64,000 nt of DNA from Pedobacter sp. JY14-1 (GCF_029269825.1 NZ_JARJHU010000001.1:186001-250000), one strand, 5' to 3'; numbered from the stretch's first letter, positions 9,591-18,368 are shown. Numbers and translations are program-made. Notes: generated by a model from the letters alone, not told the origin.

Positions 9591-10655
9591 TTAGGGATTT
9601 TTCTGTATCCCCTGTCCATTGTCCTGCCTGCCACCGCCGGTAACCCCGGAAAATACGGCCCTCCGCAAAACGCCGTCGTCAGTATCGCTACCGTATTCCC
9701 AGTACATCGCGCCAAGCATCCCTCTCTTGAGCAGATAGTCGCATTTAATGGCAATGGATTCCGGAGTTTCATACGTGCATACAAATTCTGCCTGGTCATT
9801 TTCCAGATAGGGAACCTTGGCTTGTTCATCCCATCGGGCAGTATAGCCGGTGAGGGCAACGATATCCCGGTAATCGATGAAACCCGCAATCCCGTTTCTG
9901 CCGTGGCCATAGAACGGGATACCCAGCACCAGTTTTTCGAGCGGCACCCCTGCACGGACATGTGCGGTGACCCCTTCGTCTACACTGATCCAGGAGGTAT
10001 ATTTGGAACGGTAAAGTCCGGCGTGATGATAAGAAGGATTGCCCATATCGTAAGTCATGATATTCACAAAATCAATAACCGGCACTATGGCTTTAAAATC
10101 TATATACTTACCATCGGCCACGGAAGCCAGTGTCAGTAGTTTCCGTTTTCCCAAAGCCTTTCTGAGCTCCTGCATCAGGAGTGTATAATGCTGTGTATCG
10201 TCCGGAGAGGCGGAAATCTTCGCCGCATTACTGGTCGGATATTCCCAGTCGATATCAATACCGTCAAGCTCAAATTCCTTTACTACCCGGTTGCAGTCTT
10301 CAGCAAACTGCTTCCTGCTGTTTTCCGCTGCACTCATCTCGCTGAAACGGCCACTGCCCCAGCCGCCTATGGAAAGCATTACCTTGAGTTTGGGATAACG
10401 CTTCTTCAGGGCTGTTATCCCCCTCAGCCGGTCCTCATTATCAATACGTACACCATTAAAGGTATTGTTCACATGACCGAAAGCATAGTTAATGTGCGTA
10501 ACCACCGCCGGATCGGGCATGACTTTTGTCCAGGAGGTCACATAGGCAACGATCACCTTATGGCCGGGCTTCGGCGGCTTTCCCGCCGGATAGGCAGAAG
10601 AGACGAATGTTCCCGCGGCAAGCAGCAGGAACAACATCCTGAATACCTTACACAT
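9591..10655 (-). CDS. Secreted GH18 chitinase/endo-N-acetylglucosaminidase-like enzyme
   Basis: Glycoside hydrolase family 18 protein that cleaves beta-1,4 N-acetylglucosamine links, as in chitin. The family signature LDGIDIDWEYP contains DxxDxDxE with catalytic Glu138. The N-terminus is a signal peptide ending near AYPAG. I place the start at ATG 10655 (MCKVFRM), which overlaps the stop of the upstream dehydrogenase subunit by 8 bases; an in-frame ATG at 10667 is also possible. The overlap implies translational coupling. C-terminal YWEYGSD fits the end of the TIM barrel. There is no carbohydrate-binding module. The precise substrate is not shown by the sequence. Confidence 0.88.
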   Translation of the reverse strand: MCKVFRMLFLLLAAGTFVSSAYPAGKPPKPGHKVIVAYVTSWTKVMPDPAVVTHINYAFGHVNNTFNGVRIDNEDRLRGITALKKRYPKLKVMLSIGGWGSGRFSEMSAAENSRKQFAEDCNRVVKEFELDGIDIDWEYPTSNAAKISASPDDTQHYTLLMQELRKALGKRKLLTLASVADGKYIDFKAIVPVIDFVNIMTYDMGNPSYHHAGLYRSKYTSWISVDEGVTAHVRAGVPLEKLVLGIPFYGHGRNGIAGFIDYRDIVALTGYTARWDEQAKVPYLENDQAEFVCTYETPESIAIKCDYLLKRGMLGAMYWEYGSDTDDGVLRRAVFSGVTGGGRQDNGQGIQKNP

Positions 10656-11274
10656 GCTCCATACCATACTGTTTCAGCACATCTGCGGGCACACCCTCCC
10701 ACCGGTTGGGCTGGTTGCCCATATAGCCGATGTCTTTGATCCCGATTTCGCTGGTATAAAAGCCCGAAGCAGTGAGGTTGCGCATGAGGCTGAAAAACGA
10801 AACGCCCGGCTCCATTCCGGGCTTTACCTTACCGGGATAGGCAATGTCTTCGACCATTTCGATCCGCTGCTTTTCATCGGCATCCCGGAAAGTCTTGCCA
10901 AACTGGTTCAGGCACTGCACATCCAGCCATTTAAGCCCACCCCTGACAGGCACCTGGTGCCCGGGCATGTCCTTTACAATAAATTCAATGAAATCAGGCA
11001 CTTTGGCATCCGTTGCACTGCCGGATTTTTCATCCCTTGGAATGATGATATCGGCCAGTACGCCAATGGTTGCCAGTTCATGTTCACTGAAGAATTTATA
11101 CGAATTTAACCGCTTATCGCGCTCACTTTCAAAGGGCTGTCGTCCGGGAGGCGTTTCCTCTCCGGTTGCGGCTTTTTCTGTCTTTTTCTCTTCACCTGGT
11201 TTACAGGCCTCCAGCAACACGCCGGTACTGACCGCAGTCAGGCCGAGCGCTTTTAATGATTCACGTCTGTTCAT
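10648..11274 (-). CDS. Gluconate 2-dehydrogenase subunit 3-family protein
   Basis: A 208-residue small subunit. The N-terminus (MNRRESLKALGLTAVSTG) looks like a Tat-type signal. The segment LLEACKPGE also offers a lipoprotein-like cysteine. The body matches the subunit 3 family (SEHELATIGVLADIIIPRDE, then DFIEFIVKDMP). In characterised relatives this subunit accompanies a GMC flavoprotein and helps its export and assembly. The GMC gene ends 3 bases upstream (11278), so the two surely form a complex. Its stop overlaps the chitinase start. Confidence 0.88.
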   Translation of the reverse strand: MNRRESLKALGLTAVSTGVLLEACKPGEEKKTEKAATGEETPPGRQPFESERDKRLNSYKFFSEHELATIGVLADIIIPRDEKSGSATDAKVPDFIEFIVKDMPGHQVPVRGGLKWLDVQCLNQFGKTFRDADEKQRIEMVEDIAYPGKVKPGMEPGVSFFSLMRNLTASGFYTSEIGIKDIGYMGNQPNRWEGVPADVLKQYGMEHV

Positions 11275-11277
11275 GTC

Positions 11278-12984
11278 TTAGCTTAGGTTCAGTTGTTTCT
11301 TTTGCTGCAATATGTATTCGGCCGTGCGCATAGACAGGGCCAGTATGGTCCAGGTAGCGTTCTTGTCTCCCTGCTGAACAAAAGGAGCCGCGTCCACTAC
11401 GAACAGGTTTTTGCAATCATGCGCCTGGCACCAGCGGTTTACGGCAGACTTCTTCGGATCATCGCCCATCCTTACCGTACCTACTTCATGGATGATCTTG
11501 CCCGGTGCCTCAAGCCCGTAATTGGTGTCAGGACCGGGGATACCCGAAGTGATCACGGCACCCATGGCATGCATGATCTCCTGGAAGGTTTCCCGCATAT
11601 GTTTGGCCTGCTTAATTTCCTCAGGCGCCCATTTGTAATGGAAACGGAGTACCGGGATACCAAACTTATCGACCACATTGGGGTCGATCTCGCAATAATT
11701 GCTTTCACGGGCAATGGCTGTACCCCGGCCGGCCATTCCTACACCGGTACCATAGAATTTCCGGTAATCCTTTTTCAGTGAGGCACCATAACCTCCTGTT
11801 CCGTTCATGGTCTCGATACCCCAGCCAAATCCATAACCTGGCATGCTCAGGCCGCCACCATACTCAATGTGGTAACCGCGGGGGAAATCCAGCTTTTTAT
11901 TGTCAAGCCACCAGGGCGAATAAATGTGCACACTGCCGACACCATCCTCATTATAACGCTTCCGGTCGACCAGTTGCGGCAGGTAGCCGCCCATGCTGGC
12001 ACCCGTCGAATCGTGCAGGTATTTACCGACTACGCCGCTGTTATTCGCCAGGCCGTTAGGATGTGCCATCGATTTGGAATTGAGCAGAAGACGGGCCGTT
12101 TCACAAGCACTGGCACCCAGGATAACGAGCTTGCCCCGCACCTGGTGTTCCTGCAAGTCACGGGTATCCACATAGGAAAGACCGGTAGCCTTCCCGGATT
12201 TGTCGGTCAGCACCTCCCTCACCATGGCATTGGTGATTACTTTCAGGTTACCTGTCTTTACAGCCGGAATGACCAGACACGAAGACGCAGAAAAATCGCC
12301 GTATACTTTACACGACCTGCCACACTGCCCGCAATAAAAACACGGGGCACGGTCATTATTCCCCTTGAGTTCCTCAGTAAGTACCGAACCCCGGCCGGGA
12401 ATCACCTTCACCCCTACCTTAGTAGCGGCTTTTTTAATGAACAGCTCGTTAAGCCTGGGCTTCGGGGGTGTCATGAAAATCCCATCGGGCTCACTTTCGA
12501 TACCTTCTACCGTACCATAGATACCGATCATCCGGTCTACCTTATCATAAAAGGGTTTCAGCTCGTGGTAAGTGATCGGCCAGTCGTCGGTCAGGCCGTC
12601 CTTGCACTTGAAATCGTCCGGGCCCATCCGGAGAGATATACGTCCCCAATGGTTGGTCTTGCCACCCAGCATCCGGGAACGGAACCAGGAAAACTGCGAA
12701 TTGTCTTTCTGTGTATAAGGCTCTCCGTCGAGTTCCCAACCACCATATGCAGCATCGAAGTCGCCAAAATGCCTGGTGGTCCCGGCACCTCTCCGGGGCG
12801 ATTCCCATGGCCATTTTAACTGTTGTGAATCCGTACGGGGATCAAAATAGGCCCCTGCTTCCAGCATCAGTACCTTTAAACCGGCATTGGCCAGAACATA
12901 ACCGGCCATACCGCCGCCCGCACCGGAGCCTACGATAACTGCATCATACTCCGTGGCAGGTTCTTTAATTTCAAACGCGCTCAT
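11278..12984 (-). CDS. GMC-family FAD oxidoreductase (glucoside 3-dehydrogenase-like catalytic subunit)
   Basis: A 568-residue flavoprotein read from ATG 12984. This start puts the FAD-binding motif VGSGAGGG at 18-25; a longer frame to 13047 crosses a stem-loop and is unlikely. The GMC C-terminus is present with the HEVGTVRMGDD and NATWTILALS segments. A four-cysteine motif C215-x2-C218-x2-C221-x3-C225 sits mid-protein. FAD-glucose dehydrogenases of the GMC/subunit-3 type carry an Fe-S cluster in a comparable place, so an iron-sulfur site is inferred. Together with the adjacent subunit 3 it most resembles sugar dehydrogenases such as glucoside 3-dehydrogenase. The substrate is not proven. Confidence 0.87.
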   Translation of the reverse strand: MSAFEIKEPATEYDAVIVGSGAGGGMAGYVLANAGLKVLMLEAGAYFDPRTDSQQLKWPWESPRRGAGTTRHFGDFDAAYGGWELDGEPYTQKDNSQFSWFRSRMLGGKTNHWGRISLRMGPDDFKCKDGLTDDWPITYHELKPFYDKVDRMIGIYGTVEGIESEPDGIFMTPPKPRLNELFIKKAATKVGVKVIPGRGSVLTEELKGNNDRAPCFYCGQCGRSCKVYGDFSASSCLVIPAVKTGNLKVITNAMVREVLTDKSGKATGLSYVDTRDLQEHQVRGKLVILGASACETARLLLNSKSMAHPNGLANNSGVVGKYLHDSTGASMGGYLPQLVDRKRYNEDGVGSVHIYSPWWLDNKKLDFPRGYHIEYGGGLSMPGYGFGWGIETMNGTGGYGASLKKDYRKFYGTGVGMAGRGTAIARESNYCEIDPNVVDKFGIPVLRFHYKWAPEEIKQAKHMRETFQEIMHAMGAVITSGIPGPDTNYGLEAPGKIIHEVGTVRMGDDPKKSAVNRWCQAHDCKNLFVVDAAPFVQQGDKNATWTILALSMRTAEYILQQKKQLNLS

Positions 12985-13008
12985 TAATATTTGGTTATTA
13001 GGTCCAAA

Positions 13009-13045
13009 GAGCCCATTTGAAAGACCTCTGCGTTCAAATGGGCTC
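13009..13045 (-). promoter_or_regulatory. Perfect 13-bp stem-loop in the leader of the GMC oxidoreductase gene
   Basis: GAGCCCATTTGAA at 13009-13021 is the exact reverse complement of 13033-13045, with an 11-base loop. It starts 25 bases before the chosen start codon and lies just downstream of a TAnnTTTG promoter-like box. It could be a terminator of the upstream OmpA gene, a leader hairpin of the GMC message, or an operator. No long T-run follows it. Confidence 0.6.
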
Positions 13046-13061
13046 AACTGAAAGTAATATA

Positions 13062-13069
13062 CAAATTTA
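13062..13069 (-). promoter_or_regulatory. Candidate Bacteroidota -7 box (TAAATTTG) for the GMC operon
   Basis: TAAATTTG on the minus strand matches the TAnnTTTG -7 consensus and lies between the OmpA stop (13101) and the GMC start. No good TTG box is found 19-21 bases upstream, so the call is tentative. Confidence 0.4.
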
Positions 13070-13100
13070 ATCAGCGCATACCTGCTCTGTCGTCTAATCT

Positions 13101-14438
13101 TTACAATTTGACAAACTCAACGCGTCTGTTGGATGCTTTGCCGGCGGGAGTCTTATTGTCCGCAACAGGTTTGGTCATGCCCAGCCCGTCAGTCTCCAGA
13201 CGTGCAGCGTCAATACCAAAGTTAACAGCGATGAAATTCTTTACCGATTCGGCACGCTTCTTTGACAAGCTAAGATTGGATGCCGCGTTTCCGTCTGCAT
13301 CGGTATGACCAATCACCTTAACCTTAATGTCCTGGTTTTCCTTCATGACATCGCCGATTTCCTTCAATACAGGATAAGACTGAGGTTTGATCTGGTCTGA
13401 GTTTACATCGAACAGGATACCGGAAGTAACGAACCTTCCTTCAGTGACCAGTTTGGAACGCGTATCCGGCTTTCCGGCCGCTACCTTGATATTGCTCACC
13501 AGGTAGCTGAAATCATCATCTGTGTAGCCACCCGTCAGGTCTGTGCCAAAGAACAGCTGGTTAATTGGCGCGGAGGTGTTCACGGCACGGGGAATATCTG
13601 CGATTTTCTCTTCGTTGATCCATAAGCGCAGCCTGGTGCCCTGTACGGAAAGTGCATAATGCGCAACCTTCCTCAGGGTTTTGTGAAAGGAAGCGATGAC
13701 CTTTCTGTCATTGGTAAAGGTTTCCTTGTGCTTATCAAAACTCCGCAGGGTAAACGCGGTATTCTCACGCGCGCTGGGATCAATATGGAACTCGAAGGAA
13801 TTGTAGATCCGGCGATCCTGCAAAAACTTGTTGTCAGCATTGTCGTCGGCACCGCTGCTGAAAGCCCCGAAGAACAGCGGCGGAATATAGTAGCCGGTTT
13901 TCGGGGTAACATTCAGGATCATATCCCATTCTATGGTATAATCGTTTCCAAAGCTTTTCAGCTTACTGCCGGACAGATAAACGCCCTTGTTCAGTTCGAT
14001 CCATTTTGACTTATCCGCTTCAACAGCGACTACTACCCCGCTGGAATTTGAATTCCAGTTCACCGGCAGTTCCCCGATATTATCCTGAACAAAGTCCTCA
14101 GCGTACAATACCTGCTCGCCCGGAACAAAGTCAAATTTAGAATAGGTTTTAATGTCGGAAACCACTCCTTCTGTTCCGGCTGGCTGTTGAGGGTCTTCCT
14201 TCTTCGCAGCCCCTGTCTGTACCTCTTTTTTATCGCCTTCATTAAATATCTTCTCGACTCCCTTATCTACAGCCTTGTCCGCTACTTTATTGGCACCTTT
14301 TTCTGCAGCGCGTTCGGCGACCGATTTGCCAAGTTTCTTTAAGAACTGGGCCTTTGCCGCCGGGGGTGCCAATAAAATGGCGGATAAGGCGGTAAAAAGC
14401 AGCATTCTGCCTGCTTTTTCTTGCTTTGTTGTTTTCAT
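13101..14438 (-). CDS. OmpA-family outer-membrane protein
   Basis: A 445-residue secreted protein. A signal peptide ends at AAKAQ (about residue 31), followed by a Lys/Ala/Glu-rich helical stretch (KSVAERAAEKGANKVADKAV), then a concanavalin-like beta-rich middle with WDMILNVTPKTGYY. The last 110 residues are an OmpA C-terminal domain with the peptidoglycan-binding signature (KVIGHTDADG, then SKKRAESVKNFI, then SNRRVEF). It probably anchors the outer membrane to peptidoglycan. Genes of this type with an unknown middle domain are common in Bacteroidota. The start at 14438 is the only one that gives the signal peptide. Confidence 0.88.
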   Translation of the reverse strand: MKTTKQEKAGRMLLFTALSAILLAPPAAKAQFLKKLGKSVAERAAEKGANKVADKAVDKGVEKIFNEGDKKEVQTGAAKKEDPQQPAGTEGVVSDIKTYSKFDFVPGEQVLYAEDFVQDNIGELPVNWNSNSSGVVVAVEADKSKWIELNKGVYLSGSKLKSFGNDYTIEWDMILNVTPKTGYYIPPLFFGAFSSGADDNADNKFLQDRRIYNSFEFHIDPSARENTAFTLRSFDKHKETFTNDRKVIASFHKTLRKVAHYALSVQGTRLRLWINEEKIADIPRAVNTSAPINQLFFGTDLTGGYTDDDFSYLVSNIKVAAGKPDTRSKLVTEGRFVTSGILFDVNSDQIKPQSYPVLKEIGDVMKENQDIKVKVIGHTDADGNAASNLSLSKKRAESVKNFIAVNFGIDAARLETDGLGMTKPVADNKTPAGKASNRRVEFVKL

Positions 14439-14450
14439 ATGGTTGTTTCT

Positions 14451-15269
14451 CTATTTTGCTACATATAATTCCTTGTTCTTCAGCTCGCTGAGCATGTCAG
14501 CAACGAGTCCGATCAGGCGGAAATGTTCGTCATAATGCCCATCCTGCACCTCTATATTGACATAAGGTATCCCATTGCGCTGTGCGTATACAGATAAGGA
14601 CCCGTCTGTTGCCGCAGGGCTCTGCAGGACCACATTTACCGCACTGCGCTTCAGGTAGCTGAAGAAACCGGGTTCGGTCACCAGCACAAAGTCATCGGCA
14701 TCCATCGCAGAATTGATAAACACGCTGTCTGCAACGCCGTCAAACTTCGGGTCCCGGAGATAAGAAAGGATATTGAACCTTCCCTCGCTGTTGTTGTGCA
14801 GCGTTACGAAATAGCCCAGGGAATCGGCCTGGTAATTTTCCAGTACCGCCAGCGCGAGCCCCCGAACCTGCTTTATGGCTTCCGGACGGGGCAGCTGGTG
14901 GCTGTACTTCTTCAAAGTCTTTTGCACCCCGGCATTGTTGAATATCTGGTTAGGATCAAAAGCAAACTTTATCCTGCCGTTTCCAAAAGAGATGTTGCGT
15001 TCGCTGCCATACTGCAACTCTACGATGGCACCTCCGTTTTTGCTGCAAAAGTCATGGGCAGCTTCAAGCCCGGTATTCTCGTCGTCATGCAAGACCAAAA
15101 AACTTAAATTTGGCTTTTCATAGGAAGATTTAACGATACTGATGCATTTTCCGGGAAGACACCAGAATCTTGAAGCTGCCGAATACGCTGACAGCGTATC
15201 CTGCCGGGCGGTTACGGCGAGCGGGAAAAATCCCGCCGCCATAAACATGATCATCACTAACCGGCTCAC
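14451..15269 (-). CDS. Secreted protein of unknown function
   Basis: A 272-residue exported protein that I do not recognise with confidence. The N-terminus MSRLVMIMFMAAGFFPLAVTA is a signal peptide. The body has motifs that hint at a metal-dependent amidohydrolase or carboxypeptidase-like fold: LVLHDDENTG near residue 58, FVTLHNNSEG, then VLVTEPGFFSYL and NIEVQDGHYDEH. The His/Asp/Glu-rich positions could bind a metal, but this is only a suggestion. Its ATG overlaps the stop of the AraC-type gene by 4 bases, which suggests translational coupling with a regulator. Confidence 0.6.
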   Translation of the reverse strand: MSRLVMIMFMAAGFFPLAVTARQDTLSAYSAASRFWCLPGKCISIVKSSYEKPNLSFLVLHDDENTGLEAAHDFCSKNGGAIVELQYGSERNISFGNGRIKFAFDPNQIFNNAGVQKTLKKYSHQLPRPEAIKQVRGLALAVLENYQADSLGYFVTLHNNSEGRFNILSYLRDPKFDGVADSVFINSAMDADDFVLVTEPGFFSYLKRSAVNVVLQSPAATDGSLSVYAQRNGIPYVNIEVQDGHYDEHFRLIGLVADMLSELKNKELYVAK

Positions 15270-15658
15270 GACTTTTGGGCAAAATAGAGGCGTTTGTATT
15301 TCAGTGGCGTGACATTAAATACACTCTTGAAGAGGCGGATAAAAGAACTGATAGAATCAAATCCCACCAGAAAGGAAATCTGCGCAACCAGGTAGTCACT
15401 TTTCTCCAGGAAGAACTTTGCCTTGCTGAGTTTTACCCTGGCCAGGAACTGGTATGGAGACATACCAAAAACTGCCTTAAAACTTCTGAGCAGATGATTG
15501 ACCGACAGACAGGAACGCTGGGCAACCTCTTTGAGGCTGAACTTCCTGTTGTAGTTTTCCGTGATAAAGTCCCTGGCCAGGCAAACCCTTCTGTAAAGTT
15601 CCTTCCGGGTACTTTCTTTCTGGACATTGAGACATTCGATACCGTAATTTTTTTCCAT
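15266..15658 (-). CDS. AraC-family transcriptional regulator, DNA-binding domain only
   Basis: A 130-residue protein consisting almost only of the two helix-turn-helix units of the AraC/XylS family (FSLKEVAQRSCLSVNHLLR, then VAQISFLVGFDSISSFIRLF). The usual ligand-binding N-terminal domain is absent, leaving about 25 residues ahead of the first helix. Such short forms occur in Bacteroidota. Its stop overlaps by 4 bases the start of the secreted protein gene, so the two are probably a pair. Its target is unknown. Confidence 0.85.
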   Translation of the reverse strand: MEKNYGIECLNVQKESTRKELYRRVCLARDFITENYNRKFSLKEVAQRSCLSVNHLLRSFKAVFGMSPYQFLARVKLSKAKFFLEKSDYLVAQISFLVGFDSISSFIRLFKSVFNVTPLKYKRLYFAQKS

Positions 15659-15757
15659 AGCTGTAAATGATTATGGAATCAAAATTAGGCAGGTAAAAAA
15701 CCGCAATCATCCGCAGCAACCCCGATTTTGGAAACTACGTAAAACTACTTAGGACCC

Positions 15758-16393
15758 TCAGATAAGCCCCCTTTTGTAAGCTTCCTTGACCAGGCTCACC
15801 AGGTTTTTTGCATTCAGTTTATGGCTGATGTTCAGCCGGTGTGTCTCCACAGTCCTGAGGCTGATGAACAACTGCTCCGCAATTTCATTGTTGGAATATT
15901 CCGCTGCGATAAGTGCCAGTATCTCTGTCTCCCTTTTTGTCAGCATTACCTGCTGGACAGATCTCCTTTTACCAAGCAATACCTCATCCATCAGACTCTG
16001 CTGTACCTGTCTGTCAAGGTACTGATTTCCCATCATCACTTCTTCTATCGCTTCGATCATGGTGGTCTGATCTGTGTTCTTCAGCAGGTAGCCGTGAGCG
16101 CCGTTCCTGATCATCTGCTTGACATAATGGGACTCGTCCATATTGGTCAGCGCGATGATCTTCACATCCGGATAATTACGCGAGATCTCCCGGCACAGGT
16201 CGATGCCGTTCATATCCGGCATCTGGATATCGAGCAGCAACACGTCGGGCTGTATCTCATACAGGTTTTCCAGGAGGCCCTTGCCATTGTTGGTGGAAAA
16301 AACGATCTCAAAATTGCTTTTACTGAGCATTGCCCTGATCCCCTGTATCACGAGCAAATGGTCATCAGCTATGCCGATAGTAATGGGTATCAT
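15758..16393 (-). CDS. LuxR/NarL-type response regulator
   Basis: A 211-residue two-component regulator. The receiver domain begins TIGIADDHLLV. The acceptor is Asp55 in LLLDIQMPD, with the conserved Lys in LLKNTD. The C-terminal LuxR-type helix-turn-helix reads LTKRETEILALIA then IAEQLFISLRTVETHR. I chose ATG 16393, since a longer in-frame reading adds 24 residues before the receiver. It overlaps the 3' end of the kinase gene by 29 bases, so the two are translated from one message and form a cognate pair. Confidence 0.92.
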   Translation of the reverse strand: MIPITIGIADDHLLVIQGIRAMLSKSNFEIVFSTNNGKGLLENLYEIQPDVLLLDIQMPDMNGIDLCREISRNYPDVKIIALTNMDESHYVKQMIRNGAHGYLLKNTDQTTMIEAIEEVMMGNQYLDRQVQQSLMDEVLLGKRRSVQQVMLTKRETEILALIAAEYSNNEIAEQLFISLRTVETHRLNISHKLNAKNLVSLVKEAYKRGLI

Positions 16394-18368
16394 ATGTTCT
16401 GATGATGTATGGTGTGATGTCAAATTCTGTAAATACCGTAGTCCCCCCCGTTCCTGAAGATTCAATTTCCATGTAACCGTTTACCGCCGCTATCCTGGCC
16501 CTCAGGCTGCTTAGCCCATGTCCTTCCTGTGCGCCGCGGAATCCCGGCCCGTTATCTTCCACGGTAATGGAGAGTACGTCTTCATGGAAACTCAGCTGTA
16601 CGAGCGCCTCTTCACACCGGGCATGTTTGATCACATTGTGAATAAGTTCCTGCACGGTTCTGTAAAGCAGCAGTTCAAAGTTAGCCTCCATCCTGGGAAC
16701 AGTACCGATCTTCAGGTAGTTTATCCGGAAGCCGGGGTTCTGTAATTTAGAAAAATAAGCCGATAATGCCTTGGCCAGGCCGAGTTTGACCAGAAGGTCG
16801 GGTGCCAGGTTGTGCGCGATCATCCGGATCTCGTTCGAGGCGCTGTCGAGCATGGCTACGGTATGGCTCAGATGCTGCTGTACAGAAGTTGGGCCGGTAT
16901 CGTTACCCAGTACACTCAGGTGCATCTTGGTGGCCGACAACAGCCCCCCTACTCCGTCGTGAAGGTCTTTGGCGAGCCGGGAACGCTCGGTTTCCTCTCC
17001 GCTGATCATCGCCTTTAATATCTGTACCTCTTTTTCCTTCTCCAGCAGAAAGAGGTTTTTTTCCGTAATTTTCTGCTTGTTCCGGTACCAAAGGTAAACC
17101 AGCAGCGTCGAAACACCCAGCGTACAGGCCAGCAATACCGCAAGCACAATATAGTTGTTCTGCCTGTTGATCTTCAGCTGGTTGTTTGCGATCAGCAGTT
17201 TCTGATCTGCGATTTCCCGTTCCTTTACCGAATTCTGAAAGACAGCTTCCAGACGATGAATGTTCTGCTGGAGGTCCAGGTTAAGTAATTTTGAATTCAG
17301 TGCCTCATATTCCTTCCGGAACGCAAGCGCCTCAACCAGTTTATGCTGCTGTTCACGGACCTGGGCACCCAGCAGGAGCAATTCCCTGAGCATGTTCTCC
17401 GATCCGGCCCTGCGCGCATGATCGATACCCTGCTGCAGGTAATCTGAAGCTTTGTCCAGGTCCCTCAGCCCAAACCAGACATGGGCAAGGCCGCCATTGG
17501 CATAAATGAGAAAATCAGGATACCCCGTCCGTACCGCCTCCTGGTGCGCCATTGTGTACAGCTCGAGCGCACGCCGGTACTTTTTCTGCCCTATGGCCAG
17601 CTCGGCCCAATAGATATAAGTATAGGTCGTGTTTAAGGTATCCTTCAGCTGTTTTGCCTTCACCAGCAGTTTTTCAAAAAGCCTGTCGGCCAGCGCTGCC
17701 TGGCCGTTCAGGGCCCTGCCCCTTGCAAGCTGCATCAGGGTCATCAGATCTGTTCCCGGGTGGCGGTTAGTTAACCCGAGTTTTTCAGCCTTAAGTGCAT
17801 AGCCCAGCGATTTATGCTTGTCTTTCAGTTCGGTAAAAATAATGGAAAGCAAATTCAGTGATTGCTGCACCTGCAAAGGTGTCCCTTTCCTGTCAATGAT
17901 CGCCGCAGCATCCAGCAGGTTGTTCGCCGCCATCTGAAAATGCCCGAGCATAATGCCGGTTGCCCCTCTCGCGGTATAGGCGCGCGCCAGATAACGTTCA
18001 TTTCCAAGTTTCCGGCTCAGTTCGACGGTGGCAGAGGCGACCTTGTAAGCTTCACGATACCTGCCTTGTGAGATCAGGACATCGGTGTATACAATATCGC
18101 TGGAAATGATGCCTTTGGTAAAACCACAATGCCGGGCAACCTGCATGGCCTTTCTCACATATCCTGCTGCCATATCATTATCCCGGTTCAGCATCCGGTA
18201 TGCCGAATCCAGAAGGGCAACTACCCGGGTGGAATCCTGACGGACGTTCCGGTCGGGAAGCGTATGGGCATCTGCCCTGCCGCACCATAAAGCGCAGCAC
18301 GATAACAACAAGGCCCGGTGTCGGAAAAAGGAGGCAAATGACATGCTAAGCAATTTGTAAATGAGCAA
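16365..18368 (-). CDS. Sensor histidine kinase with TPR sensor region (HisKA_3 type)
   Basis: A 667-residue membrane kinase. An N-terminal signal sequence is followed by about 350 residues of tetratricopeptide-like helical repeats in the periplasm, then one transmembrane helix at about 406-428, a short coiled coil, and a HisKA_3 dimerisation domain. The phospho-accepting His470 lies in LAKDLHDGVGG. The ATP-binding domain shows the N box (QELIHNVIKHA) and the G1 box (VEDNGPGF). This NarX-type kinase is paired with the overlapping LuxR-type regulator downstream. The TPR sensor may recognise a protein or peptide partner; the signal is unknown. Met9 (18344) is an alternative start. Confidence 0.91.
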   Translation of the reverse strand: MLIYKLLSMSFASFFRHRALLLSCCALWCGRADAHTLPDRNVRQDSTRVVALLDSAYRMLNRDNDMAAGYVRKAMQVARHCGFTKGIISSDIVYTDVLISQGRYREAYKVASATVELSRKLGNERYLARAYTARGATGIMLGHFQMAANNLLDAAAIIDRKGTPLQVQQSLNLLSIIFTELKDKHKSLGYALKAEKLGLTNRHPGTDLMTLMQLARGRALNGQAALADRLFEKLLVKAKQLKDTLNTTYTYIYWAELAIGQKKYRRALELYTMAHQEAVRTGYPDFLIYANGGLAHVWFGLRDLDKASDYLQQGIDHARRAGSENMLRELLLLGAQVREQQHKLVEALAFRKEYEALNSKLLNLDLQQNIHRLEAVFQNSVKEREIADQKLLIANNQLKINRQNNYIVLAVLLACTLGVSTLLVYLWYRNKQKITEKNLFLLEKEKEVQILKAMISGEETERSRLAKDLHDGVGGLLSATKMHLSVLGNDTGPTSVQQHLSHTVAMLDSASNEIRMIAHNLAPDLLVKLGLAKALSAYFSKLQNPGFRINYLKIGTVPRMEANFELLLYRTVQELIHNVIKHARCEEALVQLSFHEDVLSITVEDNGPGFRGAQEGHGLSSLRARIAAVNGYMEIESSGTGGTTVFTEFDITPYIIRTYDTHYYRHS

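Noticed and set aside
11869..12819. Plus-strand open frame of 316 codons
   Set aside because: Antisense to the GMC oxidoreductase; composition-driven shadow frame without family features.
12985..13047. Longer N-terminus for the GMC oxidoreductase
   Set aside because: It would translate the 13-bp hairpin and add residues with no family likeness ahead of the FAD motif.
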